DNA of 64,000 nucleotides, taken from NCBI GenBank assembly GCA_034401795.1, contig CM067367.1, positions 54,518,269-54,582,268 on the forward strand, written 5' to 3'. Shown here one piece after another: positions 11,001-23,553 of this stretch. The notes beneath the pieces are model-generated. The model ran no database searches, was not told the origin of the DNA, and saw only the letters and a program-made list of their open reading frames with translations. The position numbers and the translations under genes were made by a program. Position 1 is the stretch's first letter, and the number at the start of each line of letters is the position of its first letter. Source of the DNA: Chaetoderma sp. LZ-2023a. Its lineage: Eukaryota > Mollusca > Caudofoveata > Chaetodermatida > Chaetodermatidae.

Positions 11001-13140
11001 TGATACGCATGGCGACCGTCTGTAATCCATCCGTCAACTTTTTTTTTTAAACGCTACTCATTAACTGCTAGGTGGATTTTAACCTAATTTGGCTGGAAGG
11101 ACCCTATGGGGGTATGCTTCAGAAGTGAGGACTTGTGTACAGATTTTTTTGGGTGAAAATCCTAGATTTTATGAAAAATTTACTGGAAATTGTCAAAACG
11201 TTACTCCTCATTAATGGCTTGGCGGATTTCAACCTAAATTCGTTAGAAGGACCCTAATGCTTTCGGCTTCAGAACATAGAGAATTTTGATTGGTCAATTT
11301 TTTTGGGTGCAAATCTTAGATTTTATGAAAAATTTACCGCAAATTGTCAAAATGTTACTCTTCATTAGCTGCTTGACAGATTTCAACCATAGTTGGCTGG
11401 ACAGACCTTATCGTGGTAGGCTCCAAAACATCTATTCAGAATTTTAATGGGTCAAATTTATGAAAGATTTACCAGAAATTGTCAAAATGCATCTCCTCGC
11501 TTGGTGGATTTTATCTATGTCTATTCAGAATTTTGGTTGGTCGCTTTTTTGGTGGGCATTTGGACTTTTTAGCTCATGTCGTGGCGATTGTCCGTCGTGG
11601 GTCTTGCCATCCGTCGTCCATCAACTTTTTCTTTAAACAATTTCTTCTCGAGAACCACTGGGCCGATTTCAATTATATTTGGCAGGGATTCAAAACTCAT
11701 GAAATATCATTTAGGGCAAGACCTGAACCAAGGTTGTTCAAGAAAACTTGATTGGCCAAATAGTTTGGTGGCCATCTTGAATGACCTAGTTTTCCCAAAA
11801 ACGACTCCAGAACCGCTGAAGGGATCGGCAGATATTATTAGGGACTAAGGGCCATTAAAGCTTGTTCAAGAGAAGTTGATACGTAAAAAAAACATGGCCG
11901 CCCTGAACAAATCAAAATGTAGCGTGTTTGGCAGTCATTTTTTATTTTTCTATTTGATGGATTTGGAAGCCGAAATTAGGTTTATATATGTTTTTGGGTA
12001 TGCTGATTTAAAATTTGCCACTTGAAACTGACGGATAAACGGTTTGGTGGCCATCTTGGATTGTTTTCTTGAGAACCACTGGGCCGATTTCAATTATATT
12101 GGGCAGGAAGCATCCTTAGGGCATAGGGTTTAGGGCATCCAAGTTTGTTCAAACGAAGCCGATCGGCCAATTTGGCCGGCGGCCATCTTGGTTTTCTGAA
12201 AATTTCTGGAGATCACTTAAAAGCCTACTCCTCAATAACTACTGGGCCGATTTCAATCAAACTCGGATGGAAGAAACCTAGAGTAGTATGTTTCGGAACT
12301 TCTAAACAAAATTTTGATTGGTACATTTTTCCAGCGGCCATCTGGGATTTTCTTAAAATTTCTGGAAATCGGTTAAGCCTACTTGATAACCACTGGGCCG
12401 ATTTCAATCAGACTCGGCTGGAAGAACCCTAGCGTAGTATGCTTCAGAACATTTATACAGAAATTTGATTAGTCCATTTTTTCAGTGGCCATCTTGAATT
12501 TCCCGGGAAATCATTTAAAACGCTACTCCTCATTAACTGCTTGAGCAATTTCAACCAGACTTGGCTGGAAGGATACTAGGCTGGTAGCTTTCAGAACATG
12601 TATACAGAATTTTAATGGGTAAATTTTTCAGACAGCCATCTTAGATTTTTTAAATATTTCGGAAAATCAGTTAAACAGCTACTCATTAACCGCTTGCCCG
12701 ATTTCAACCATACTCAGCTGAAAGAACCCTAGACCGGTACGCTTCAGAACATGTATACAGAATTTTGACAGCTTGATTTTGATGGTGGCCATGTTGAATT
12801 TTCTGAAAAATGGGAATTTGTATGAAATGATACTCCTCATTAATCGCTTGGGCAATTTCAACCAAATTTGGCAGGAAGGATCCTATTGTCGTAGTCTCTA
12901 CAAATTCTATTCAGAATTTTGATAGGTCGGTGTTTTGGCAGCCATCTCTGATTTTCTGAAAGTTTTCCGGAACCATTTAAAAACACTACTCCTTCAATCA
13001 ATAGCCCGATTTCAACAAAATTTGGGTGGAACGATCCTGTGACGGGAGGCTTCAACATATTAAACGAAAATCTTGATTGGTAAATTTTTTTTTGATGGCC
13101 ATCTGGGATTTTCCAAAAATCATCCATCACGTCTACTGGT
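11001..13140 (-). repeat. Tandem array of ~151-bp modules (family E, inverted)
   Basis: The GGCCATCTTGG-like core recurs at about 12055, 12180, 12335, 12487, 12637, 12786, 12939 and 13099, mostly 149-160 bp apart. Each module also holds CTCCTCATTAACTGCTTG, 'GATTTCAACCA.ACT.GGCTGGAAGGA' and 'AGAATTTTGATTGGT' elements. The modules have diverged by perhaps a quarter to a third. The same modules in the other orientation make up 16116-18008 and 27898-28808. Confidence 0.75.
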
Positions 13141-13355
13141 ATTTAAATGCAAATGGTTCAAATGCTAATGGTCCAGGTGAGCATTACAGATTACAGCCCA
13201 TTGAGATCGGTTGTTAATGGATTATGCAATACAATAAGGCCAGTGTGTTAAACTAGAGTTGCTAAAACAGTTTACATGTATGAAGACTAATCTGGAAAGA
13301 CTGAGGTAAGAATTATATGGAGGTAAGGTGACCAGTGCCTGCTGGGCTGTTCTTT

Positions 13356-13596
13356 ATTAACCATTTAATGGTCTAGCCGGCCAAAACTGGCCTTTGCAGT
13401 TGTCTTGATGAATGTCCATTTGCAGGTCAAGATAAGACAATTTTTGACAATTTACCACTGGAATGACTGGCTCTATAATGGAGCCAGTCATTCCAGTGGT
13501 AAATTGTCAAAAATTGTCTTATCTTGCCCTGCAAATGGACATCTAAAGAACAAATTTAATTTTCTTGAAATATCTTCACCGTTAAAGGGTTAAAGA
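13356..13596. mobile_element. Palindromic MITE family A, full copy
   Basis: About 240 bp with ends TTAACCATTTAATGG and CCGTTAAAGGGTTAA. The centre is a perfect palindrome: ATTTACCACTGGAATGACTG and its reverse complement flank a TATAATGGAG-like loop. No coding capacity. Confidence 0.8.
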
Positions 13597-14292
13597 ATAA
13601 ATAAAATCAACTGATATCCAAGTATTCCATATATTGGTTCTATTTATAAACACAAGTGACAGTGATAGAGAGTATAATAAAAATAATCACATGAATGCTA
13701 AATAAACAAGACATCAGTGTTACACTGACAGGATATTGGCAAAAATCTTGGCATTTTGCATTTCCAAATGCAAATTTAGCTTTATATCAAGATCACAATG
13801 ACCTTGGCCTCAGAAGTCTGAATATCATTGTTCTGCTCCTATTCATTGCGGTATTTGTATGACCATGCTTATTTCCAATAATTTGACGTTTTCTGAAACA
13901 AAGGAAAAATGAGCTAAGGAAAGGAATGTACCGATAACTGTTAAAGTCTGCATTTTATACAAGTCAAAATCAAATGGTACAATGACCTTGACCTGTGACC
14001 TCAATATCATTGTGCTTCATCCCCTTAATATAAAGAAACATGCGTCCAAGTTTGGTCCCATTAAGGTGAAGCCATACCGAGATATAAGACGATATGTTGA
14101 GCTAAACCAAAAACTTAACCGTAAAAATAGTTTTATACCAAGTTCACAGTGACCTTGAATTTTGACCGTAATATAATAGTGCTCATTCACCTTGATATAA
14201 AGAAGCATATGCCCAATTTTAGTCCCAATAAGGTGAAGCCATGCTGAGATTTAAGACGATATATGTTGATCTAAAACCAAAAACATAACTGA
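13597..14292. other. AT-rich spacer with diverged repeats
   Basis: Three loosely repeated units carry CA.GACCTTGA.CT and 'AAGGTGAAGCCAT' (14050 and 14230). One holds TGACCTGTGACCT at 13989-14001, a direct repeat of AGGTCA on the minus strand. No gene seen. Confidence 0.45.
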
Positions 14293-14640
14293 AAACAAGA
14301 GGCCTGTATCACTCACCTGAAACAGGCATTTCAACAAGAAAGACCATCAGCTATAAGCAGAACCCAAAGGAGTTGAACAGAATTGTAACAAGAATACGGC
14401 GGCCACGTTTCTTTATGTATCAACTTCTCTGGAGAAAACTTTAATGCCCCTTAGTCCTAATCATATTTCCCAAATTTTGGCCCAATCCGTTCAGTGATTC
14501 TCGCATAACAAATCTGTATCTCTATGCCCTAAGGATGGTTTCTACCAAATATACTTGAAATCGGCCCAGTGGTTCTCGAGAAGACATTTTAATTTCTTAT
14601 TGATTTAGTACATGGGAGGTTCTGATTGGAAAATAATCCA
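14293..14640 (+). repeat. Family E fragment
   Basis: It starts AAAACAAGAGGCCTGTATCACTCACCTG and continues with the TCTATGCCCTAAGGATG and GTGGTTCTCGAGAAG modules, then stops before the usual right end. Confidence 0.65.
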
Positions 14641-15076
14641 TGATGCCGTAAAATGGGGTTATTTCGCCAGATTTGAGCACATTTTTATGTACACTCTAGT
14701 TATTCCTCCTTTTGTCTAACTGGTGTGTAAAGCACTTAGGGTCCACTGAATAAGAAAACAATATTTTGAAAATGATCAGATGTTTATGTATTGGAATAGG
14801 TGTCCTTTTCTTTGGGCTGCGAAATAACCTCAATCTGGGGTTATTTTGCCATTCATACAAGTCTGAATGTAATGATCAAATTAACCATGCAAACAGAGAA
14901 CACAATGGCCTTCAATATTACAAAAAGTATTCATTTTGTACCACAAAGGAACTTAATGTCCTTTAATTACAGCTTCATTTCGATGGTATATCTACCGTGT
15001 CACAGTGCTGTGCTGTGAACAACGTTATCTGTTTAGTTATCACAAGTTCACAGATTATGCATGGCATGTCCACAGC
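14641..15076. other. Spacer, no gene recognised
   Basis: Two inverted GGTTATTT(C/T)GC motifs (about 14656 and 14800-14850) are the only structure noted. Short open frames at 14766-15018 lack protein character. Confidence 0.4.
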
Positions 15077-15323
15077 TCAGTCATCACAAGTGTTACATAC
15101 AAACAATGGGCCATATCTGTCAACTATATCAGTTGAGGCATTGGAGACATTGTATCAAATCGTCTCCAATATAAATGGAATATGACATATCACATTGTAC
15201 ACACTTGTCATCCTCCTCCACATCCTCATCCGCATTACCAGACACATCAGTCGCGGCATTATTGGAAGAGCTGCTAGGACCTGATGATCCTATTTGATCT
15301 GTAGCCTCGCTTGATGAAAGTAT
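15077..15323 (-). pseudogene. PHD-finger-like coding remnant
   Basis: On the minus strand an open frame runs from 15323 to a stop at 15129-15131 (64 residues, no ATG). It begins just after CACCTAG, a possible splice acceptor. It has a Ser/Asn/Asp/Glu-rich lead and then CVQCDMSYSIY and LIQCLQCLN, two C-x2-C pairs spaced as in a PHD zinc finger. A second frame down to 15077 adds FVCNTCDD, like the last Cys pair of a PHD. The His-x2-Cys part between them is missing or frameshifted. PHD fingers of this kind occur in chromatin proteins and also in several transposons. Either source is possible; I favour a transposon-derived or gene-fragment remnant. Confidence 0.4.
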
Positions 15324-15466
15324 CTAGGTGGTCTGTCCTCTTAAGTTCTCATCTAGCTATTTCTCTATCCAACCCCACACACCACCCACCCCTGCTTTGG
15401 TTTGGTTGATATTGTTGTGGTTGGCCATCCTCTCCTCTCTTTGATTAGATCAATAACACTTTCATT

Positions 15467-15482
15467 GGGGGGGGGGGGGGGG
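15467..15482 (+). repeat. poly-G tract, 16 G
   Basis: An uninterrupted G run between TTCATT and CTGTACC. The flanks (15324-15730) show no gene. Confidence 0.85.
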
Positions 15483-15729
15483 CTGTACCGTAAGCTTCCA
15501 GACATGGAAGGCATTTCGGGACAATCACTCAATCCAATGGCAACAAACAAGTTCATTTGAAAGCTGATCTGGGGTTCTGTCAAGTTAGTGGTGAAATTAC
15601 CTTATTGTGGTGAGGTTACACACTTTTACGGTGGCTGCTAAATTGTTTATCCGACAGTTTTGAAAATTGCAAATATTAAATCAAAACACCCAAAAACCTA
15701 TATAAAACCAATTTTCGGCTTCAAAATTC

Positions 15730-16115
15730 ATACAAGAGGGTCAAGGGCCTTAATGCTCACCTGGACTAATAGCACTGGAACCATTAGCATTTGAACAGAC
15801 ATAATACTTCAAATTCAGCAGTAACAAGACATAAAATACAAAACTGGAATTCAGTACAAACCATATTTAGTGGGGAAATTAATGATGAACACTGATCACC
15901 TAATCAGATTGAACCTTAGGTTCCATCCAGCCAATAAAAAAATCCAATATGGCCATCAAACCCAAAATTTTGATTGGTCCATGACAACCATGTTTTATCA
16001 AGGCTCCAGTTCTCTTGAACAAACTTTAATCACCCTTAATTATCGATGAAATTAAATGGCCTGAAAGGCAAGGTGAGCTTATGCTGTGGCGACCATCTGT
16101 CGGCGCAAGGATAAT
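15730..16115 (+). repeat. Family E element, short copy
   Basis: Begins ACAAGAGGGTCAAGGGCC..GCTCACCTGGAC and ends GGCCTGAAAGGCAAGGTGAGC followed by CTGTGGCGACCATC, matching the two family termini with the module region mostly absent. Confidence 0.65.
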
Positions 16116-16934
16116 AAACAAGAGGCCCAAGGGCCTGTGACTTATTTAAATAAATATATTGGATAATATTTTTAAAATCCAAGATGGCCAGCAGATATAT
16201 TGACCACTCAAAATTCTCATTTGATATGTTGAAGCCTACTGCCATGGAATCATTCCACCCATGGTTCATTGAAATTGGGCTCTTGATTAAGGCGTAGCAT
16301 TTTAAATGGTTGTAGAACATTTCCAGTAAATTCAAGATGGCTGCCAAAAATCTGAATGGAAGTTCTAGAGGCTACCACCATAGGATCCTTCTGAGCAAAT
16401 TAGATTAAAATCTATACAAGATACGTTTTAAAGGATTTCTGTATAAGTCAAAAAAAATCCAAGCTGGTCACCCAATAAATCGACCTATTAAAATTCTGAA
16501 TAGAAATTCTAGAGCGTACCAAAGAAATTTATTTAAAATCCACCAAGCGACTACGGACATTTTGACAATTTCCAGTAAATTTTTCATAAAATCTAAGATT
16601 TCCACCCAAAAATTGACCTATCAAAAATTCTGAATTGAAGATCTGAAGCTGACCACAATATGGTCTTCCTAGCCAAATTTGGTTGAAATCCGTAAAGCGA
16701 CTAAGGAGTGGTTAAGTGGTTAAGGAGATGTTTTGACAATTTCCGGTAACTTTTTCATAAAATCTAAGAATTTACCAATCAAAATTCTGAAAAGAAGTTC
16801 CGGAGACTACTACTATAGGATCCTTCAAAACAAATTTGTCTAAAATCGATCAAACCATCAAGGAGACGCGATTTGAGACAGATGAATGAGACAGCCGCTA
16901 TGGCATAAGTTCACTTGGGCCTTTGGGCCAGTTG
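16116..16934 (+). repeat. Family E element
   Basis: Begins AAACAAGAGGCCCAAGGGCC and ends GGCATAAGTTCACTTGGGCC. The inside holds ~150-bp modules with 'CCAAGATGGCCAGC', 'ATTGACC..TCAAAATTCT' and 'GGATCCTTC..CAAATT' in the orientation opposite to the 11001-13140 array. Confidence 0.7.
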
Positions 16935-18008
16935 AATAAACAAGAGGGCCAAGGGCCTTAACGCTCACATGGACCATTGCCATTTGAACCAGTAGCAATT
17001 TGAGCATTTGAACAGACATAATACTTTAAATTCAGCAGTAGAAAGGCACAAAATACAAAATTGGAATTCAGTACGAATGATATTTAGTAAGAAGTTAATA
17101 ATGGACGCTGACTACACAATCAAATTGAACCTTGGGTTCAATCAATCCAATAAAAAATCCTTAAAAAAAAATGGGCACCAAACACAACATTTTAATTGGT
17201 CCATAACAGTCATGTTTTATCAAGGTTCAAGTTCTCTTGAACAAACTGTAATCGCCATTAGTTATCGATGAAATTAAATCTAATGAGTTTCAGGCTGATC
17301 TGTACAGCAGTTCCTGAGATAGATATCATTTTTGAGAACAAGATGACCACTGGAACAAAAGGTCCATGGGCTTGTGATGCTAACTATTTAAACAGATATG
17401 GATCATTACAAATAAAATCCAAGATGGCCACCAAAAAAATGTATCAATCAAAATTCTTGTTTGACATGTTGAAGCCTACCATCATAGGATTATTCCACCA
17501 TTGTTGAAATTGGCCCATTTGATTAATGACAAGTATCATTTTTAAATGGTTCCAGAAAATTTTAAGAAAGTCAAAGATGGCTGCCAAAACACTGACCAAT
17601 CAAAATTAATCAAGTGGTTAATGAGTAGTGTTTTAAAATGATTTCCGCCAATTTTTTGGAACATCCAAGATGGCCACCAAAAAAAAAAGAATCAAGCATT
17701 CAAAATTATACCAATTCTGTAGTGTGCCAGCCTAGGGTCCTTCCAGCTTGGTTTGGTTTAAATCGTCCAAGCAGTTAATGAGTAGCCTTTTAACTGGTTT
17801 CCCCAAAATCCAATATTGCCACGAGAAAAATTGACCAATCAAAATTCTGAATAGAAATTCAGGAGCCTACCACCTTGGGCTCCTTCCAGCCAAATTTGGT
17901 TGAAATCAGTCAAAGCACAAAGGAGGCGATGCCATTTGATGGATGGACGATGACCAGCCTCTATGGCATAAGCTTACTTGGTCCTTCGGGTCAGCTGAGC
18001 TTAAAATC
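16935..18008 (+). repeat. Family E element, third in a head-to-tail row
   Basis: Begins AAACAAGAGGGCCAAGGGCC..ACGCTCACATGGACC and ends GGCATAAGCTTACTTGGTCC..CAGCTGAGC. It directly follows the previous copy, so three copies stand head to tail from 15730. A fragment of the other module type continues to about 18140. Confidence 0.7.
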
Positions 18009-18142
18009 GGCCAAAATCCAAAATGGTCGCCAGACAAAGTGGCCGATCAGCTTCGTTTGAACGAACTTAAATCTCTATGCTCTACGGATGCTTCGTGCCA
18101 AATATAATTGAAATCAGCTCAGTGGTTCTTGAGAAGTCGCTT

Positions 18143-18382
18143 AACCCTTTAACACTCATATCAGCCAAAAACGGCTTCTACAGTGGTCTTGAGAAATGTC
18201 GATTTGCAGACCAAGAGAATTACTATTTTTGAAAATTTACAACTGGAATGACTGACTCGATAACCGAGTCAGTCATTCCAGTGGTAAATTTTCAAAAATA
18301 GTCTTCTCTTAGTCTGCAAATTGACATTTTTTATGAGAAAATTTAAATTTTCTTGAACAAATTCGAGGGTTAAAAGGTTAAA
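18143..18382. mobile_element. Palindromic MITE family A, full copy
   Basis: Ends TTAACCCTTTAACACTCATA and GGGTTAAAAGGTTAA. The central stem reads GACTGACTCG-ATAAC-CGAGTCAGTC, while most other copies read GGCTCG and CGAGCC at the same place: both arms changed together. Confidence 0.8.
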
Positions 18383-18935
18383 GAACAAGTTGACAAAACA
18401 TAACATTGGCATAAGCCCATTCTGGCCAGGTAAGCTAATAAACTGACATAGATGAGATTGACTTATCAGTAGGATAAATGATCATGAACTGGGGCTTATC
18501 AGAAAAGGACAACCTATAGGTGGTTATAAAGCATGGGTTTACTCTGCATATAGCTGTGATACACTGCATTGCTACTGTCTAACAACAGCTTAATACTCTC
18601 TATCTCATAACATGTAATAATTTTATTTTTACTAACAACAATAAGTTATATGCCAAATCACATGTATCCAAGTTATATTAATCATATGAATGATAGATTT
18701 ATCACACAGCATACACACTCACGCACATACACTATCACACAGCCCAGATGCAGACACGCATGCATGCCAGCACACACATGCACTCTCACACACTCATGAG
18801 TGTGGTGATAATTTATTGATGACCTTGACCTCACGATGACAAAATGTGTACTTTTCTTTATATATCCAGATGAATGTTGCACAAGCTATCCCCAGGCATA
18901 TAGTTATACATATAAAGTGCAAGTAAAACATTTAT
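18383..18935. repeat. AT-rich spacer with CA-rich tract
   Basis: About 18708-18800 is rich in CACA, CACG and CATG steps, alternating purine-pyrimidine. No gene is seen. Confidence 0.6.
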
Positions 18936-19736
18936 TAACCCTTCAATGGTCAAAATCTGTCAAGAAAATCAACATTTTTGATAAATGATCAATATCCATT
19001 TGCAAGATAAGAAGATTATGTTTGAAAATGTACAACTGGAATGTCTGGCTTGATAATCGTAGTAGTCTTTTCTTGGCTTGCAAACTGACATTTCTCATTA
19101 ACACAGCAGATGCCATTTTGGCCATTCAGGAGTCAGAAGCACAATGATGTAAGGAATTTCATTAGTTTTTATTTTGTATATTACATAAATCTGTGTGAGA
19201 TGAATGATCTCAAGCGCTACTTTGTTTATTATACATCGATGATAATGATCACATGACATCACCGTGGTGGTATTTAACCCTTTAATCACTAAATTTGGTC
19301 AAGATTGCTAAATTATTTGCTTATTGAATGTCCATTTGCAGGCCAGGAGAAGACTATATTTTATATCTATCTCGTTAATCGTCAGTCATTCCATTGGTAA
19401 GTTTTCAAAAATACTATTCTTGGCATGCAAATTGACATGCCTGAAGACCACTAGAGGCCAGTTTTGACCAACTTTGTCACGAAAGGGTTAATTAATTAGA
19501 AGCCTTTAACCCTAAAATTTGTTCAAGAAAATTTGAATTTTCTCATAGAAAATGTCCATTTGCAGACCAAGAAGACTATTTTTAAAAAATTACCACTGGA
19601 ATGACTGGCTCTGTTATCAAGCCAGTCATTCCAGTGGTAAATTAAAAAAAATAGTCTTCTCTTGGTCTGCAAATCGACATTTCTCAAGACCACTGCAGAA
19701 GCCATTTTTGGCAGATATGAGTGTCAAAGAGTTAAC
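18936..19736. mobile_element. Three family A MITE copies in a row
   Basis: Copies lie at about 18936-19110 (right part degraded), 19275-19489 and 19503-19736. The last has a clean central palindrome (CTGGCTC-TGTTATCA-AGCCAG). Outer ends are TTAACCCTT and AAAGGGTTAA or AAAGAGTTAA. Confidence 0.7.
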
Positions 19737-21233
19737 AGCTACAGTTTCAGTGCATCACCAATGCCAGATAATTATTATTACGTTTCAGTGAAACGTAGGT
19801 CATAATGATATATTATTGATATGTAATAAACCTTTAGTCTAAGTTGCACCAATGCACCACATTTTATGACCAGAGGTGGATGAGGGTGATATTACACTTC
19901 ATACAAATCATGACTGAATGAATATTTGCTATACTGCATTTCCATGTTTGGTGAGCATACAGTAGTGTTAAAAGCATAGCCTGAACAAATGTTTTGCTTG
20001 ATGTTCAGTCCTCATGGAACCATGAAAAGTGGGTCACACTGACCTACTTATAATTTGATATAATAATAATATAATAATAATCTTTATTTCATGAAGGTAA
20101 TCCAGTCAGTGATACAATATCTCTGGTCTTCCCCAGGGCCTTCAATAACTATTATATATAATATATTTATGTACCGGATATATTAGAATGTACAGTTTAT
20201 ACACTATATGTTTGAAATCGACATATTTTACATATTATTGTACGCACACATGCATTCCCACACATGGAAACTGACACACACGCACACATGCTCGCACGCA
20301 CACTCGCACGCACACATGTATACACATAAGCGCACACGCATGCACACACACGTGCCCAATCACAAACATATTCACACACGCGGAAAACCAATACTATATC
20401 AAGGTTAACATATATTTACACACACAGCCGAAGCTGCAGATTTTGCAACTTATTTGATTAGAAGCAATTACTGTATGTATGGTAATGTAATAACTTCCAG
20501 TCAAACAAGTATGCAAAATTTCCTGTGCACAGTTTATGTTGTGAACAGTGTTGGCTATGCCATCTAAATTTTGGAGGTTCCAGGGACCCTGCACCCTGAT
20601 ATTTGGGGTCCCATGCTGACTTTTGTGGGTATTTTAGGGTATAATATTGTCAGGAGAAGAATGGCAGGTGGACATTTTGGTAACAATTTCTGCTGAAACA
20701 TGTTGCTGTCATAGACAGCAACAGCTTTCAACAATTTGTTTTGAAAACGACCAAGACCACCAGCTATGACGACATGAACATTAATTTAAAATTTTTGTCC
20801 CAAGGGACCAACTGCTTGAACATTTGGGGGTCCCAAATTTGCATTTTTTTGGGTATATACCCTCAAAAGGACCTCTATTATATGGGAATCCGTGATTGTG
20901 AATAGGTGAATCCAATCTGTCACTGGCATTTGGAACTGATATCATAATTATAGTACATGTATTACCAGATCAGTTGTATTGGGAATTCTGGATATACAGG
21001 CTTTTTTATAGATCCAAACACTAACAAAGTGTGGATTGAAGTTTGATAAAAAAAAGGTGGTCAGAAGGAAAATTTACATTTTGAGCCAAATATTGAGCAC
21101 ATTTATTCCTGGAGGTAAAAATCAGCCTTTTAACCTTCTTAGAGGACTGGTGATGAAAAATACTTATGATCATATAGTTATATAGTCTTTTACTTGAAAT
21201 ACTGAGTTTTATAATACTGATATCTCTCCCGTA
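19737..21233. other. AT-rich spacer with a CA/CG microsatellite-like tract
   Basis: No gene is seen. From about 20243 to 20390 the sequence is dominated by CACA, CGCACA and CATG steps, able to adopt Z-DNA. An ATAATAATAATAATA stretch lies at 20064-20082. A hairpin C relative with GTTGCTGTCATAGACAGCAAC is at 20690-20745. Confidence 0.6.
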
Positions 21234-21468
21234 ACCATTTAACACTCATATCAGCCAAAAATGGCTTCTGCAGGGGTCTTGATTGTGGTCCATTTGCAGA
21301 CCAAAAGAAGACTATTTTTGACAATTTATCACTGGAATGACTGGCTCGATAACAGAGCCAGCCATTACACTGGTAAATTTTCAAAAATAGTTTCGTAGTC
21401 TCCAAATTTACATTTTCTATGAGAAAAGTTAATTTTCTTGAACAAATTCGAGGGTTAAAGGGTTAAGA
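21234..21468. mobile_element. Palindromic MITE family A, full copy
   Basis: Ends TAACCATTTAACACTCATAT and GAGGGTTAAAGGGTTAA, with the central stem CTGGCTCG-ATAACA-GAGCCAG. Confidence 0.78.
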
Positions 21469-21838
21469 CAAGAGATGTATTAATACACCAAGTATGGTGA
21501 CTATGTGAAAAAGTGTTGACACCATAAACAGAACAACAAATAGTGTTCGCGTCTCATCAAAATTTCCGTATGTTCAGTGAACCCTTAAAGGTGTCTTACT
21601 AGGCTACATTTGGGGCATGACAGACCTTTATGCCAAGATGCATGCCTACATCAGGACTGGTGACTGCATGTGAATGTTGAAACAACACAGGTAACACCAT
21701 GGGCAGACAGACACATGGACCCACACAGGCATAGTCATTACAATATACACACACTTTCAATGGGGTTGGGGGAGATAACTATCACGATTCTTAGCAATTA
21801 GATATAGATATCACATAAAATAATGTATGCAGATTATA
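21469..21838. other. Spacer, nothing recognised
   Basis: No open frame, RNA or repeat family that I can name. Confidence 0.4.
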
Positions 21839-22918
21839 TAAACAAGAGGCCCAAGGGGCCTGTATCGCTCAGCTGGACCGTAGGCATCTCAACTAGAATG
21901 GTCATTAACAATAAGTAAAACTCTAATGAGTTGAGCAAACTTGTAACAAAAAAACAGTGGCCATGTTTCTTTATGTATCAACTTCTCTTGAACAAACTTT
22001 AATGGCACTTAGTCATCAATATCATAACTACCAAATTTCGGCCCAATCTGTTCAGTGGCTCTGGAGACGAAGTTGCTTTCATGAAAACCAGGCCATCCAA
22101 GATGGCCGCCCAACCATTTGGCAAATCAAGCTCCCTTGAACAAACTTGGTTCAGCTTGTGCCCTAAATGATATTTTATGAGTTTTGAATCAATCGCTCAA
22201 ACAGTTTTGGCGAAGATTTTTAGACATTTCTAAAAATCGACCAAAATCCATGATGGCCGCCGGCCAAATTGGCCGATCAGCTTCATTTGAACAAACTTGG
22301 ATCCCTATGCCCTAAGGATGCTTCCTGCCAAATATAATTGGAATTGGCCTAGTAGTTCTCCAGAAGAAGACATTTTAAAGTTCCCATTGATTTAGTATGG
22401 GCGCCTTTGGCGGGAAAATAATCCAAGATGGCCACCAAACTGTTTATCCGACCATTTCGAAAATGACAAATTTGAGCTCAGAATACCTGAAAACTTATAT
22501 AGAACCAATTTTGGTCTCAAAATCCAACAAATAAAAAAATCCAATAAGGCCGCCAAACATGCTACATTTTGATTGTCCCATGGCGGCCATGTTTTTTGAC
22601 AGATCAACTTCCCTTGAACAAACTTTAATGGCCCTTAGTCCCTAATCATATCACACACATTTCAGCCCGATTCCTTCAGCGGTTCTGGAGAAGTTGTTTT
22701 TGGGACAACAAGGTCATCGAAAATGGCCACCAAACCATTTGACCAATCAAGTTCCCATGAACAAACTTGGTTTCAGCTCTTGCCATAGATCATATTTCAT
22801 GAAGCTTGCATCGATCCCCCAAGCAGTTTTGGAGAACATTTTTAGACGTTTCTTCAAATCGGCCGAAATCCAAGATGGCCGATCAGCTTCGTTTGAACAA
22901 ACTTGGATTCTTATGTGA
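21839..22918 (+). repeat. Family E element
   Basis: Begins AAACAAGAGGCCCAAGGGGC..ATCGCTCAGCTGGACC. It holds the 'CCAAGATGGCCGCC', 'GATCAACTTCCCTTGAACAA' and 'CCCTATGCCCTAAGGATGC' modules, each twice. It is cut off on the right by a family A MITE fragment. Confidence 0.72.
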
Positions 22919-23553
22919 TAGATTTTCAAAAACATACTCCTCTTGACCTGCAAATGGGGATTCCTCGAGACCACTACAGATGTCGGTTTTTGCCAGCTTT
23001 GCCATCAGAGGGTTAAGAAAACCATGCGATTGAAAGTCAGCAGTGTCGTGCTGTAGTGCAAATGGAGATTATATTCTAATATTGATATGTGAATGTAATA
23101 ACCGTAGTCATGAAATCCAATATACTAAACTCAGGGATACTACAGATCTAAGCAGTTGAATGTTTTCCCCTTTAATAGTCAAGATTGGTAAAGAAAATTT
23201 TAATTTTTGTGTATGGAATACAAGTTTTCAGAATTAGACTATTCTTTGAAAATTAATCACTGAAATCACTGGCTCGGTTGAGTCAGTCACTCCATTGGTA
23301 AATTTTCCAAGATAATCTTTTCATGGTCTGTAGAATGGTCAGAGAAAGCAAGATTTTTACTCAGTGAATGCCCATTTACAGACAGTGGTTATTTTTGAAA
23401 TCTTAGTATTGTAATGACTGGCTCTTTTATCGAGTCAGACATTACAGTCTGTGGTAAATTATCCAAAATAGTCTTTTCTTGGCCTACAAATGGTAATTTC
23501 TCAAGATCACTGCAGAGGCTGTATTTGGCTGGCATGACCATTAAAGGGTTAAA
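22919..23553. mobile_element. Family A MITE fragments and degraded copies
   Basis: A right half lies at 22919-23017. Two degraded copies follow at about 23165-23345 and 23346-23553, recognised by TTTGAAAAT.AATCACTG, GGCTC and the ends CCATTAAAGGGTTAA. Confidence 0.6.

Noticed and set aside
18682-18882. Cys/Val/His-rich minus-strand frame
   Set aside because: It is the translation of a CA-rich tract and its flank.
20208-20408. His/Thr-rich 66-codon frame
   Set aside because: It is the translation of the CA-rich tract.
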